64,000 nucleotides of DNA, taken from the NCBI GenBank assembly GCA_019918135.1, contig WBZZ01001207.1, positions 63,501 through 127,500 on the forward strand, written 5' to 3'. The position numbers and the translations under genes were made by a program. Each line of letters opens with the position of its first letter. The first letter of the stretch is position 1. The DNA is from Paulinella micropora. Its lineage: Eukaryota > Cercozoa > Imbricatea > Euglyphida > Paulinellidae. Positions 18,145-29,038 of the stretch are shown here, piece by piece. The notes beneath the pieces were generated by a model. That model was not told where the DNA came from, made no database searches, and saw only the letters and a program-made list of their open reading frames with translations.

Positions 18145-19515
18145 TTACCGGTAGAGGAAGGTTGCGTGCGTGGCCTGCCCGGGCGCCGTCCCCTGGGGGT
18201 GCGGCGACAGCTTCGTCGCCAGCATCGTGCACGCTACCACTGCATACCGACAGTTACATTTCTTCAGGATGCTCTCGAGGCTGTCGGGGCCCGTCAACGC
18301 GTGCTGTTCCTTCTCGAACAGGGCGAGCAGATCCGGGTTCTGCTCCTCGCTGTGGATGTTGGGGCAGCAGAAGACGTACGCAGTGCCTTCCCCGACGCAC
18401 AACAAGAAGAGCGCGTACACGAAGAGCGCCAGGCCCAGGGTGGCTGCCGCCACGAACATGATCTTGTAGCCGACGCAGTGGTAGTTGTCAATCAGGGCGA
18501 ACTGCAGCCAGTGGTGGTTCTTGCTGCTGCCCGCGTACTGGCAGGCCAGGCCCGCCATAAAGACCAGGTCGGACATGGCGCCAATGTTCTTCTCGTGCAT
18601 CACCGTCAGGTACGCTGATTTGCGCGAGTAGGCATACCAGCCTGGGAAGACATTGCCCCACCTAGTGACTAGGCCCTGTGCATTGAAGGCGTTGCTGCCC
18701 TTGGCCTTCATCACCTCTAGCAGGCGGAGGGAGTCGCGGTCGGAGCCATAGACCCAGAGCTCGTAGGGTACGAAGAACATGTACACTAAGGAGGAGACCA
18801 CCATGGCGGTCACCCCCAGCAGACGAACGGTCGCCACCCCGTTCTGGGCTTCCGGTAGCCAGCTGTACATGATGCCGTAGATCGCCGAGATGGCTAGGTG
18901 TGCGAGGCCCTTGTAGATCATGAACGCGTCGCGCCCGATGGACTGCAGGGCGCGGGCCACCATCAGGACACTCCAGTCTACCAGGACGAGCCCGAGGATG
19001 GCGTACAAGGAGAACACCGTGTTCGGAGTGCCCTGGGGCCCCCAGCGCAGCATGCCCGCGGGGAGCCCGATGCCGCTGAGGTGGATGGACAAGAAGGTGA
19101 TGGACGCCAGGAACAGCAGGCAGCCTCCTACCGTTTCCTCGGTCTGGTACGTCTTGATAATGCCGTAGATCTTTTCTTCCTTGGAGCTCCTGGCCCAGGC
19201 GAGCGCCGCGCGGCCGCTGCACAGGCGCAGGCCGTACACCACCAGCAGAATAGTGAGGGGGGCCAGCGTGACGAAGCTGGTATAATGTTCAAAGCTGGAC
19301 AGGGACTCGAAGCCCAGCAGCGACGCTTGTGCATGGCTAAAATTCAAAGACTCGACCAGGCCGTTGCTGCAGGTAGCTACACCCACGGCCTGCAGCTGGG
19401 CCCGCGCGGAGCACGACAGGCAAGTGTCGGCCGCGAGCAGTGCGTTGGCAGGGAGGAAAGTGCCGTTCCAGGTTTCGAGTACAGAGGAAGCGGTGGCTAG
19501 GGTAGTGTCATTCAT
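18145..19515 (-). CDS. Polytopic membrane protein (about 7 TM segments)
   Basis: 456 residues with an intact frame. The N-terminal ~70 residues hold NDT and NGT sequons and several cysteines (CLSCSAR), suggesting an extracellular or lumenal, disulfide-bonded region. Hydrophobic helices follow near residues 75-97, 130-150, 163-185, 200-218, 230-250, 330-350 and 370-395, with a cytoplasmic-type C-terminal tail. I do not recognise the family. The herpesvirus gM envelope protein has comparable size and several TM helices, but no diagnostic motif is visible, so that is only a topology analogy. The start was chosen at MNDTTLATASS, the first ATG, with G-rich non-coding DNA upstream. Confidence 0.7.
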   Translation of the reverse strand: MNDTTLATASSVLETWNGTFLPANALLAADTCLSCSARAQLQAVGVATCSNGLVESLNFSHAQASLLGFESLSSFEHYTSFVTLAPLTILLVVYGLRLCSGRAALAWARSSKEEKIYGIIKTYQTEETVGGCLLFLASITFLSIHLSGIGLPAGMLRWGPQGTPNTVFSLYAILGLVLVDWSVLMVARALQSIGRDAFMIYKGLAHLAISAIYGIMYSWLPEAQNGVATVRLLGVTAMVVSSLVYMFFVPYELWVYGSDRDSLRLLEVMKAKGSNAFNAQGLVTRWGNVFPGWYAYSRKSAYLTVMHEKNIGAMSDLVFMAGLACQYAGSSKNHHWLQFALIDNYHCVGYKIMFVAAATLGLALFVYALFLLCVGEGTAYVFCCPNIHSEEQNPDLLALFEKEQHALTGPDSLESILKKCNCRYAVVACTMLATKLSPHPQGTAPGQATHATFLYR

Positions 19516-20079
19516 GACGGACGGTGTCGTGTACGTCCGGGCTCGCCAGTCGCTGGCGGGGTTTTCTCTTTTCCGAGCTCTGCTCTTTGGCTCTCTCTTT
19601 ACCTAGGTAGGTAAGAGGAGGCCAGCCCCCGGGGGCCTGGCGAGGAGGAGGCAGGGAGGAGGGGACGGGAAGGGAACGCGCGGGCGGAAGGGGTGAGGAG
19701 GGGGTCAGAGAGCGGAGGGGGTGTGGGCTAGGCGGGGGGGGGGGGGGAGGGGGCGCCCCCGGCGAGGAGGGGCGCCGGGCCTCCCCCGAGGCCCCGCGCC
19801 ACAAGCAGCCCGGCGCAGGATCGGCGCCGGTGCCTCCCGACCTCGCTGCCGCCCGAGGTAGGAGTTCGTGGACACCCCCCAGGCCATGGAGCCGGTGCCG
19901 TGTTATGCGATGCTGTCTGGCTCGGCGGTGGAGACGGACCCGGAGACCCCGCCCGCCCTCGCTGCTCCCGCCGAGGCGCGCGGCCCTTATATGCACAAGT
20001 TTTCTGAAGTTCCTAAAAGTCTTGAAAAATTTCGGAAAAAGTGATAACCACACCTTTGACGAATGGTTAGTTATACCCT
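19516..20079. other. Upstream region of the membrane-protein gene and junction zone
   Basis: GC-rich to about 19990, then an abrupt fall in GC (aagttcctaaaagtcttgaaaaatttcgg). The end of the GC-rich block and the start of the heptamer satellite coincide within about 100 nt, which suggests a junction. Confidence 0.5.
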
Positions 20080-20690
20080 CATTCCCCATACCTCATACCT
20101 CATACCTCATACCCCATACCCCATATATCATACCTCATACCCCATACCCCATACCCCATACCCCATACCCCACCCCATACCCCATACCTCATATCCCATA
20201 CCCCATACCCCATACCCCCATAGTATTACCCCATACCCCATGCCCCATACCCCATAGAAATACCACATACCCTATACCCTATACCCCATACCCCATACCA
20301 TACCCCATACCCCATACCCCATACCCCATACCCCATACCACATACCACGTACCCCATACCCCATACCCCATAGTACCCCATACCCAATACCCCATACCCC
20401 ATACCCCATACCCCATACCCTATACCCCATACCCTCATACCCCATACCCCATACCTCACACCCCATACCCCATACCCCATACCCCATATCCATACCCCAT
20501 AGTATTACCTCATACCCCATATCCATACCCCATACCCCATACCCCATACCCCATACCCCATACACCATACACCATACACCATACCTCTATATAATTATAC
20601 CCCATCCCCCATCCCCCATCCCCCATCCCCATCCCCCATACCCCATACCCTATACCCCATACCCAATGAAAATTCTCTAAGTCCAAAAAA
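20080..20690. repeat. CCCCATA heptamer satellite (telomere-like G-rich complement)
   Basis: About 600 nt of CCCCATA/CCTCATA units, C-rich on the + strand, so the complement is TATGGGG. There are occasional interruptions (tagtatta, tagaaata) and a stretch of CCCCCAT hexamers near 20605-20638. All frames are open because the unit lacks stop codons in most phases; the ORFs there are not genes. Confidence 0.95.
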
Positions 20691-20710
20691 TTCATACCCC
20701 TATTTTTTGA

Positions 20711-20790
20711 GGGGTATGGCCCATACCCCCCTTTTTTTTGGGGTATGGCCCATACCGGGTATCATACCGGGTATCGTACCCGGTATGGGG
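20711..20790. repeat. Short palindromes next to the heptamer satellite
   Basis: GGGGTATGGCCCATACCCC (20711-20729) and a second near-copy (about 20740-20756) are self-complementary. They are followed by ATACCGGGTATCATACCGGG and GTACCCGGTATGG, again palindromic. They sit exactly between the satellite and the first host-like exon. Confidence 0.8.
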
Positions 20791-20805
20791 GGGCCATGGG
20801 TTTGG

Positions 20806-22032
20806 CTGTGATCCTCAAAATGACTGACAACCTCGTGTACGGCGGTTTTTTTTCATTTGACTACGATGGCCAGAAGGGCTCTGTGTATTGGCCCCAGCAC
20901 GTTGGGGGAGTAACGCCCCGGGACATGCCTCTGGCGGCGGATGCGGACAGGAAGTTGATTTGGCCTCGCTTCAAGCCTTCGCCTGGACCCCAGAACTTCA
21001 AGGTAAGAGCCTGCACTCACACAACACAACAGAAGAATTCATGGTTTTTTTGGGGCTGTCGCTTCGCATTTCAATGGCGGACAGGGGTCGCAGGAGGTCA
21101 CACTGGGCACCCAAGGATGGTGAGGGTACACGGATTGCCAGGGGATGGTTTTGGAGAGTATATGGCCCTGAACAGATTCGACACCATACTGCACTCTCAC
21201 AGCTAGCTGCAAAGAAGACTGGTAAAAAAGTTGGAGTCGGTGGCAAGGGTGGCAACCAGACGCACCTGCCAACTTGCCTTTGCCCGACGTGCCCCCTGGG
21301 CATCAAGAAGCGCGCCAAGGCAAGGGCCAGGCTTGCGGCTGCTAATAATACTGTAGCCGCGTGCGCGCAAGGTAACAAGCTTGCAGTGCACAATCTGATG
21401 TGATGGGTACCTGATTTTGATTTAGAGGAAACGGACGAGGAGGATTCGGATGATGAGTCGGAAGATTCGGATGATAAGTCGGAAGATTCACCCTTGCAGT
21501 CACCTATTAGGAAGAAAGTGAAGCGTGGCACTGCAAAGGAAAGTGGTTCAAAGCGGCTGGACGGGCAGAGCCCGCGCCAAGGGGGAGGTGATCGTCAGCT
21601 ATGTGCCCCGGGCTGTCGATGCCCGCGGTGCCAGCAGTCGCAACGCATCCCCGGGCATGGAGAAGGGTGCGATTGCACAGGGTGCATACCACATGGCAAA
21701 GGGTGCAAATGTGAGGAATGTGTACCAGATGCTAAGCATGGCAAAGGGTGCAGATGCAAGGAGAAGTGCGCGCCCCCATCGTCGCCGCCGCATGTGATCC
21801 CCTTGCAATCCCCCCGTCCTCCCCGCCCGACCAGCATGGCGGATATGGAGGTCAACAGCCTGCGTTTTCAGCTGTTTTCCAGCCAGCAGCTGGTGGAGGC
21901 AGTGGAGGCAGCGGCCTTGCGGCGTATCTGGCATACTCACAGCAGCAAGCAACGTCGTATTTGTCACACAGTCAACAGCAAAGTACCTCGTTTCTGAATT
22001 ACATGGCAGGGGGTAACTCTCGGCTTGACTAG
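20806..22032 (+). CDS. Spliced Cys-rich protein gene (host-like, unknown family)
   Basis: Exon 1 (MTDNLVYGGFFSFDYDGQKG region) ends at 21002 with a good donor (AAG then GTAAGAG). Exon 2 (about 21090-21371) carries GWFWRVYGPEQIRHHTAL and a basic KKTGKKVGVGGKGG segment, ending before GTAACA. Exon 3 starts near 21427 after a TTTAG acceptor with an acidic Asp/Glu/Ser run, a basic IRKKVKR and repeated Cys clusters (GCDCTGC, GCKCEEC, GCRCKEKC) that could bind metal. The likely C-terminus (GGSGLAAYLAYSQQQATSYL, to 22032) is in another frame, so a further intron or frameshift lies near 21780-21840. I do not recognise the family. Confidence 0.5.
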
Positions 22033-22059
22033 ACCGTTAGCGCACAAGGTAGCATACTC

Positions 22060-22266
22060 GCCTCCGGTGGCGCCCCAAGTGCCACCGGAGGCAGGAGAGA
22101 GCATTAACCTTCATTTTCTCTCTTTACTTTCCTGTTTATGATTGATTTCGTTGTGTAATTTGTGTTGTACCGCGCTGGGATGCGGACTTGCCCTCTTGGG
22201 TATCACGGGTGGGGTGGCGCGGTAGCCTGCGTACGCCGTCCGGTGGCTCTCCAAGCCACCGGAGGC
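22060..22266. repeat. Two perfect or near-perfect hairpins sharing one stem
   Basis: GCCTCCGGTGGC...GCCACCGGAGGC at 22060-22092 is a 12-bp perfect stem with a 9-nt loop. A related hairpin (GCCGTCCGGTGGCT...AGCCACCGGAGGC) lies at 22235-22266. Each is preceded by a GGTAGC-containing segment, so these may be two copies of a small tRNA-related or SINE-like element. Confidence 0.6.
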
Positions 22267-22679
22267 GGGAAAACACAGACAATTTATAATTTGCTTTCTT
22301 TTTGCAGCTTTGCGTCGTTTTGTTACTTAATTCGCTGCTACACAGCCTGGGGAAGCGGACTTTACAGTCAGGCAAATAGGAGTCTGGAATGTGTATTACA
22401 GCTATCTTTGCGTTGCCGTAGGCCATATTTGGGTAGTCAAAATGCATTATTATATTAATATAAACTAATAAAAGTTGTTTTTACTATTTACTACGACTTT
22501 TAATAACATAAAAAGCATGCCGGTAGTGACTACGCAAATTTGTGCAATCCTTACGACCTACGACGTTCCGGCCCTTCGTATCAGGAAGTGGATCATTTTC
22601 CTGATTCTTTTGAAATATCCCCCTGCTTTTTCTAGGCAGACCACAAACCATACTGGATTCGTGTTCACATGTTTCAGAG

Positions 22680-22920
22680 CGTGTGTATGTGTGAAACGTT
22701 GTGATTGTGTTTGTGTGTGTGTCTGTGTGTGCAAGGGTGTGTTTGTGCGTGTATGTGTATGTGTGAACTATCTTGTGTGTCTTCAACACTGGTTGCGTGT
22801 GTATAGCTGTGTGTCTTCAAAAGGTTGCGTGTGTGTGCGTGTGTCTTCAACAGGTTGCGTATGTGTGCCTGTGCGTATGTATATAGCTGTGTGTGGTAAC
22901 AGATTGCGTATGTATTGAAA
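22680..22920. repeat. GT-rich microsatellite
   Basis: Degenerate (GT)n tract with an internal longer unit (GTCTTCAACAGGTTGCGTGT) repeated about three times. Confidence 0.85.
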
Positions 22921-23548
22921 CAAGTAGCAAAGGTGTATCCTGAAGTTTTGGCAGGCCTATCACCGACGAACTGTATCTTACGAAAATACAGAGAAAAGAA
23001 AAGCAGTAAAAAAGAGAAGCGGTGCACTGCGAAAATAACCCCTCGCATGTGGCTAACAAAAACACCTGCCGCTTGTAACTAAACAATGTGTACGGCCAAT
23101 CTAAGCTAAAAGGGGGGGGGGGCCAAGCATGGCTCTAAACTAAAAACGTTTTATTGTTGCTCATTCTTTTCTTTCTTTGTAGAGACAAAAAAAAAGCAGT
23201 TGGTGCCTATTATCATTAGTCTTAGACCCTCAACCGGGAGCAACGAGTTTAACACGTTAGACGAGAGGAAGAAAAAGAAAAAAAAGTGCGGGGGGTGGGG
23301 GGGAAGAATCTTTTCTTTTTCTTACGTGCCAAAAAAAACAAAACCCCTCCTCTCAGAAGAAGCAGCAACGAAACAAAGAACACCAAAGAAAAAAAAGTCA
23401 GTTCACCTTTTTTTTTTCCCTTTCCTTCCTCTGTCTGTCTCCGCTCTCCTGTATTTTTAAAAGGTGAAAAGAAAAGCAATTTCTTACTGAGAAAGAAACC
23501 CGGAAAAAAAAAGAAAGAGAGGGCAGCCAGCTTTTTTTTAAAAACAAA

Positions 23549-23975
23549 ATGGCACAGGACTTTTTCGGACAATTGTTGCGGGACAACAAAATTAACAATA
23601 ATTTCATCTAAAGACCGCCGCGCCTAGCCGAAATAGCCACTGCCAAAGCCGCGCAAGATGGCACGCTCGTGCTGCTTGTAGCTCTGCTTACGCGATCCTG
23701 GAACCTAGTCTGGCACATCACTGACAACAGCTTCGAGCGGGCGCTGAGCACGCACCGCGCGCTGACTATTGTCCTCATGCTGCCTGCCACTTTGCAACCT
23801 GACAAAAGCAGCCAGTTCGATGCAGACGAGCTCTACCGTATTCTCACCTTGCTGTTCAACCACCACATGTACAACCGTTTCTTGATCTACCTCTCGCGGC
23901 TTTGCGCGCTGCTGCGGCATGGCTGCGTGTACGAGTGCCAGTACAACAAACATTCCTGTCAAAGGGACTTGTCCT
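23549..23975 (+). pseudogene. GC-rich coding remnant, unknown protein
   Basis: A frame opening with MAQDFFGQLLRDN at 23549 is cut by a TAA at about 23609, then continues in the same frame as a protein-like sequence (LVLLVALLTRSWNLVWHITD to CQYNKHSCQRD) before running into AT-rich DNA. Composition and codon use match the viral block rather than the flanks. It may be a truncated viral gene copy; no family was recognised. Confidence 0.4.
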
Positions 23976-24009
23976 TTTTGCCTACTATTTGCCTCAAACC
24001 TATGAGGCA

Positions 24010-24900
24010 AATATATGTGATCTTTTGCTCAAAATTCGTTTATTTATGACCCCGAAGCGTTTTGAATCAAAGGATAAAGTTTGCCGTTGATATCTGATGT
24101 ATAAGTCCACATTTGGAGGCAAAATGAGGCAGATTCAGAGGCAAATATTTTAGCCTCTGATTGCCTCGTATTTGCATCATATCTTTATGATTTTTCTTCT
24201 GTTTTCAACTAAATATTGATTATTTTTCATGAAATATGATATTTAAATATAAATCATTAATTTTTCTTGCACAGGTGGCAACTTGACTAGAAAATTCAGG
24301 TGTTTGCCACCCGGCAGTCTTAGCACTATCACCATGTCTGATATAATTATTAATAAACTATTCTTCTTGCCATTGCAATACAAAATTGATTTAATTTAAC
24401 TAAATATAATATTTAATTAAAAAATTTGAAAACAATTATTCTGGTAGCAATCTGACTGGAACATCAGGTATTTTTCCATCATCTGACTTTGAATTTCAGA
24501 CATATATTTCTGCGTGACTTAACCATTTTTCCTAAGTCACAAATCACCAAAAATTCACGAAATCGTGAGAAAAATATACATAAATACTTGCTAAATCATT
24601 ATTAAAACTAAATATAATATTTTCAAAATTATTTCTTGACTAATAATAACTTAGTCATCGGCCGACAGTGCCTCACCCATCAGGTTTTTTTTATTAATAT
24701 TTTCGCCTAAGTCCAAATCCAACAAAAATTAATCGAATATTAATACAAATGTGCACAACTGATTTGTTTGATTCTAATCTAATTAATTATTACAATTTTG
24801 AAACTATTATTGAGATGTTGCTTTAAAAAAATGTATGTTTGCGGAGTGGAGGATTTACTAAGACAGTCAACATACCGAACTTCAATCAATCATCCCTGAA
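24010..24900. other. AT-rich non-coding DNA
   Basis: No ORF of interest, about 70-75% A+T. Three successive ~170-nt blocks share a loose pattern (Cys/Pro-free, gcaacttgactagaaaattcagg ... ttgccatctgacttt), suggesting an old degenerate tandem repeat. Confidence 0.5.
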
Positions 24901-24916
24901 CAAAAAGTATTGGTTA

Positions 24917-25159
24917 TCAATTATCCCTGAACATTACCTGAACGTCAATCAATCTAATCCCCCAAAGCGTTAGCCAACCCTCAGACGAAAAATCAGATAA
25001 GTCAGATCTGCAACCCTCCTCCCGCAAACCTTGAGCTTCCCGTTCCTCATCGCTCAAAGCAAAAATCCTTGCAAACGTACGGCGTACACGTACTCGAGCC
25101 GCGGAATGGGGTTGATTTTGAAGAGGTACAAGCGACTCGTTGTCGTCCGATGATTCCAA
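24917..25159 (-). CDS. Short acidic/basic ORF, uncertain
   Basis: Eighty residues: MESSDDNESLVPLQ, then VRVRRTFARIFALSDEEREA and an acidic DLSDFSSEG. The composition is protein-like but short and isolated. Acidic N-termini of this kind occur in DNA-transposon proteins; nothing diagnostic is present. Confidence 0.25.
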   Translation of the reverse strand: MESSDDNESLVPLQNQPHSAARVRVRRTFARIFALSDEEREAQGLREEGCRSDLSDFSSEGWLTLWGIRLIDVQVMFRDN

Positions 25160-25185
25160 GCTAGAACTTACCTCTTCGTTTTCGA

Positions 25186-25605
25186 TTGGAAGTGCTGAAT
25201 AGGCCAGGACGTGTATGGAAGGAGGTGTCTGAGTATCATTCGGTGAAGGGCCGCGTATCTCTTCGGAAGGCGAACGCGGACTTGGAACTCCTTAACTCTA
25301 AAACTCTAGTGGGAGCACTGGTGCAGAATTTGAAGAACAAATGTGCGGGAGAAATCATTGGCTTGAAAGTGTTAGCTAAGAAGGTGGGAAGGGAAACATT
25401 TGACTTGTTAGCTGAAAACAGTCGTTGGAAGTTAAGTTATGAGGAAGTTATGAATTTTGACATGGCGGAGCTGGTTGAGCTTGTTGATCGGGGTGTCACA
25501 ATCCTTACCTGTTCAGGACAAAGAAGCGTGGCAAAGACTTACGTGTTGTGGGAAACTTGTTGGAAATTAAAAGTCTTATTTCGTTATCATGGACTGCGGC
25601 GGTGA
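25186..25605 (+). CDS. Hypothetical ORF, unknown
   Basis: 139 residues of balanced composition (KVLAKKVGRETFDLLAENSR, FDMAELVELVDRGVTILT). It lacks repeats and sits in moderately AT-rich DNA divergent from the 24917-25159 ORF. No family recognised; a transposon remnant or a host exon is possible. Confidence 0.3.
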   Translation: MEVLNRPGRVWKEVSEYHSVKGRVSLRKANADLELLNSKTLVGALVQNLKNKCAGEIIGLKVLAKKVGRETFDLLAENSRWKLSYEEVMNFDMAELVELVDRGVTILTCSGQRSVAKTYVLWETCWKLKVLFRYHGLRR

Positions 25606-26049
25606 GAAAGATCTTTAAGTAAAAAAGATTATGCCGGTAATGACAAGTTCCTCGATATTGAAGTGTTAATTAGCTGCAGGGATGCTGTAACAGGGATGCT
25701 GCAACAGAAGTGTTTGGTATGAACCCTGGCAGAACGGAGCAAGCGTTAATGTAAGTGGTAGTGAACACGCTGAGTGTTTCCACACAAGGGAATGTGCATG
25801 CGCAAGTGTCTGCTGTGCACAAGGTGAGGCTGTCAAGATACATATAGTGGCAAGGGAGCGAAAAGGGAATGATGTATAATATCTGCCCCAAGTGCATGGA
25901 GTTGGACGCTGCATCATGTACATTTGGTTCTTTCGACGGAGTTCCGGGTGCAGCGGTGGAAGTGGAAATTAATACCTGTATCAAGGGCATGGACAGCGGA
26001 TCATGTAACGAGCAAGTTTGAGGCGGGAAGAAGAAAGTATGGGTAAGGT

Positions 26050-27460
26050 GCACGGTAAACAGCGCCCACTTCGACCTCAGGTTTGAAAGTTCGTCGTGGG
26101 TGGTACGTTGGGAGGGGGGGGGCGGGGGGGGGGGGCGCGGGAGGGGCGGGGGGGCGGGGAGTGTGGGGAAGAATTAGTGGTAAGGTGCACGGTAAACAGG
26201 GTGCAGCCGACCTCGACGTAAGGGCTGACCTCGACCTAAGTTACGAAAGTTCGCCGTGGGTGCGTTTGGTGGGAAATGCAAGGAAAAAGTAGTGATGAAA
26301 GTTTGGAGGGGGGAAGGAGCAAGTCTGGGTAAGGTGCAAGGTAAACAGGGTGCAGCCGACCTCGTCCTAAGGGCTGACCTCGATCTAAGTTACGAAAGCT
26401 CGTCGTGGGTGTTACGTGTGGTGGGAAATGGCAAGGAAAAGTAGTGGTGAAAGTTTGGAGCGGGAGGGAGCAAGTCTGGGTAAGGTGCACTGTAAGCAGG
26501 GTGCAGCCGACCTCGACCTAAGTGCCCACCTCAACCTAAGTCACGAAATTTGGTCCTGCGTGTTACGTGTGGTGGGAAGTGTGGGGCGGAAGTCGTGGTG
26601 AAAGTTTGAAGCGGTAAGGAGCAAGTCTGGGCGAGGTGCAAGGGAAACAGTGGTAAATCCGACTTCCACCTAAGCGCCAATCTCGACCTCAGGCTTGAAA
26701 GTTCATCCTGGATGTTGTGTTCGGTGGAAACTGTGAACAAGAAGAAGTGGTGAAAGTTTGGAGCGGGAAGGAGCAAGTCTGGGCGAGCTGCGCTGTAAAC
26801 AGGGTAAATCCGACCTCGACCTAAGCGCCGACCTCGACCTAAGTCACAAAATTTCGTCCTGGGTGTTACGTGTGGTGGGAAGTGTGAGGAAAAAGTCGTG
26901 GTGAAAGTTTGGAGCGGGAAGGAGCAAGTCTGGGCAAGGTGCACGGTAAACAGGGTGTAGCCGACCTCGAGCTAAGCGCCGACCTCGACCTAAGGTACGA
27001 AATTGCGTGGAGGGTGTTACGTGTGGTGGGAAGTGTGGGGGAGAAGTCGTGGTGAAAGTTTGGGGCGGGAAGGAGTAAGTCCGGGCGAACTATGCAGGAA
27101 ACAGGGTGCAGCCGACCTCGACCTAAGGGCACACCTCGACCTAAGTCAGGAAATTTTGCTGTGTGTGTTACGTTTGGTGGGAAGTGCGTGGAAGAAGTCG
27201 TGGTAAAAGTATGAAGCGGGAAGGAGCAAATCTGGGCGAGCTGTACTGGAAACAAGGTGAATCCGACCACGGATTCCGACCTCAACCTAAGGGCCCACCT
27301 CAACCTAAGTCACGAAATTTGGTCCTGGGTGTTACGTGTGGTGGAAAGTGTGGGGAGGAAGTCATGGTGAAAGTTTGGGGCGGGAAGGAGCAAGTCTGGG
27401 CGAGCTGTACTGGAAACAGGGTGAACCGACCTCGACGTAGGGGACCCACCTTGACCTAAT
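26050..27460. repeat. ~150-nt satellite array, forward orientation (about 9 copies)
   Basis: Spacing of the conserved block GTGCAGCCGACCTCGACCTAA (26202, 26352, 26502 and so on) gives a period near 150 nt. Each unit also carries GGTGAAAGTTTGGAGCGGGA and GGTGTTACGTGTGGTGGGAA. The GACCTCGACCTAAG block is itself duplicated inside each unit. Open frames across it arise from the repeat. Confidence 0.95.
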
Positions 27461-27559
27461 TCATGAAAATGAGGTTGAAAGGGTTTTGGGGAGAATTCAA
27501 TTGCGATGAATTTAGTGAAAGTTTGAGGTGAAAAGGAGCACGTTTGACTGAGTTGTGTT

Positions 27560-27625
27560 GAAAATAAGTTTTCACTTTTTGGCGAATTCGGGAATGTTCA
27601 CCCCCTGGCGAATTCGGGACTGTCT
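27560..27625. repeat. Short GGCGAATTCGGGA direct repeats at the edge of the GC-rich island
   Basis: TGGCGAATTCGGGA(AT/CTG) occurs three times within about 65 nt (near 27580, 27605 and 27618). The GC-rich island begins directly after the last copy. Confidence 0.75.
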
Positions 27626-27639
27626 GGCGAATTCGGGAC

Positions 27640-28140
27640 AGTACACAGTGCAAGGGCCTGCGCATCGAGGGTTTCTCGCGGCTTGTGGTCAAGGACGACC
27701 CGGCGTCGAGCACTCTGTCTTAGAGCAAGAGCAGCACGAGCGCAGAGAGCTGGCAGCTGCTTTTTACCGTCAGATGCCTGCACAGACCGACACGTTGCGG
27801 GGACCCGAGCTCTGCGAGGAGGATGATGGCGGTGTTGACAGTAATGCTGCCTCGGATCTTGTGCTAGCCGCAAGGGCCTGTGGCGAGCTCTGCAACCTGC
27901 TCTCCGGCGCGCGCCCCCCGACCAGGCGCCCGCTGGGGCAAATCGTACAGGACCTGGAGCCTGCCGTTCTGCAGGTTTTGGCCCTGGTGGCAAGACCGCT
28001 GCTAGTGTTAGTTCTCAGGAACTCGAGCTGGAGGCGCTGAGGCTGGTGACGGGTGTGTGCCGCCGCCTGGCCCAAAGACAGCAGCCACCGCAAGAGACGC
28101 CGCCACTTCACTTGCTCGAGCAACTTGTCCAAAACGGCAC
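27640..28140 (+). pseudogene. GC-rich gene fragment resembling region-1 proteins
   Basis: A ~500-nt island of GC-rich, protein-like sequence (REELAAAFYRQMPAQ-type, ASDLVLAARACGELCNLLSG, RRPLGQIVQDLEPAVLQVL), continuing in another frame as QELELEALRLVTGVCRRLAQ. It has no clear start or stop of its own. Its helix pattern recalls the small proteins at 10051-10896, 15607-16308 and 17648-17824, but this is by-eye similarity. It stands inside satellite DNA and directly abuts the MYND gene, so it is most likely a transposed or captured fragment. Confidence 0.4.
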
Positions 28141-29038
28141 CAAATTCGTAAGCCGACGGAGCTCTTCACTCTGCGCACATTTACAAAACTCCTTGTGCAC
28201 TCTCCAATCGCTTCTATGATGCTTCTTACAGCAGTAGAATACCCAGTTGCAACCCCGACACCTAAACATAGGCCTCATTAGTGTCTCCTCTATGTCGCAG
28301 TATTCACATGTGCGTGGGGGAATTGGGCGTGAGTGAGGCATGTCAGCGGGGTAAATACCTGGCGGTTGGTATCCCACACACCGTTGACAAAAGCCCACCA
28401 TTTCCTGCCAGTTCGCCGGGTAGATATTGAATCCCAACCTAAGACTCCAATATTCCATCTCCATGATAGTTGCATGATTATAGCAGAAATGAACATCCAT
28501 ATACCAGTACCATGGGCCATCGGGCAATGTGGGGTGCGATGATGTGGTTGTTAGTAAGTCACTGATTGCCAGTCAGTCCTTTTAATTCATAGTTAACTCC
28601 TAGATGTGTATCTGGCCTAACCCTAACGTCCCCTCTGGGTCTTCTCACTTCCACTTTCCCCTCTCCCACCGTCGACTGTGGTTCGAGAAAGTGTGGCAGC
28701 CACGCTAACGAAGACACACTATCCTTAACAATTTTAGATGGGTACCAGGGTTCCTCTCTGGGGACAATATAATTAAGCGGTGCATCTGCTCTCCACGTCG
28801 GAGGCCAGTGTTTTGGTGGCACTGGGAACCCGTGCGGATCCAACCTCCTATAAAGTTTTTTAGCGAAAACCCACATGTTGAGCTTAGTTCTAAAATCATT
28901 CTTATCTATTTTCTGCTCTCTCGAGAGTGACTCCCACGATATCTCTACTGGCCGCAGATCACTGAAAGACTCAAAGTCTATATGCGGCGCTATAACTCCA
29001 GGTCGAGGTGGACCCTTAGGTCGAGGTCGTCTGCACAC
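28108..29038 (-). CDS. MYND zinc-finger protein (two segments)
   Basis: The 3' segment (28108-28527) ends with a MYND finger: CEYCDIEE, RCRGCNWVFYCCKKHH and SDWRVHKEFC give the Cys/His ligand pattern C-x2-C, C-x2-C, C, H, C. The 5' segment (28559-29038) reads as balanced protein (ISWESLSREQKIDKND, MWVFAKKLYRRLDPHGFPVP) in a different frame, so an intron or frameshift lies at about 28527-28565; a TACTAAC-like branch-point motif is there. MYND fingers bind proline-rich partner proteins and are common in cellular transcription co-regulators. This appears to be a host gene or gene copy, and its 5' end runs into the reverse satellite array. Confidence 0.65.

Noticed and set aside
18145-19515. Heliorhodopsin or other rhodopsin, since mirus-type viruses can carry them
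   Set aside because: No retinal-binding lysine in the middle of the last helix and the length is nearly double; left as an unknown polytopic protein.
20063-20594. Pro/Ile/Tyr/His-rich frames
   Set aside because: Translation of the CCCCATA satellite.
24917-25605. piggyBac-type transposase
   Set aside because: Acidic N-terminus alone is not diagnostic; no DDE motif is visible in either ORF.
26050-27460. CRISPR array
   Set aside because: Units are whole ~150-nt tandem repeats without unique spacers of constant length; satellite DNA in a eukaryotic context.
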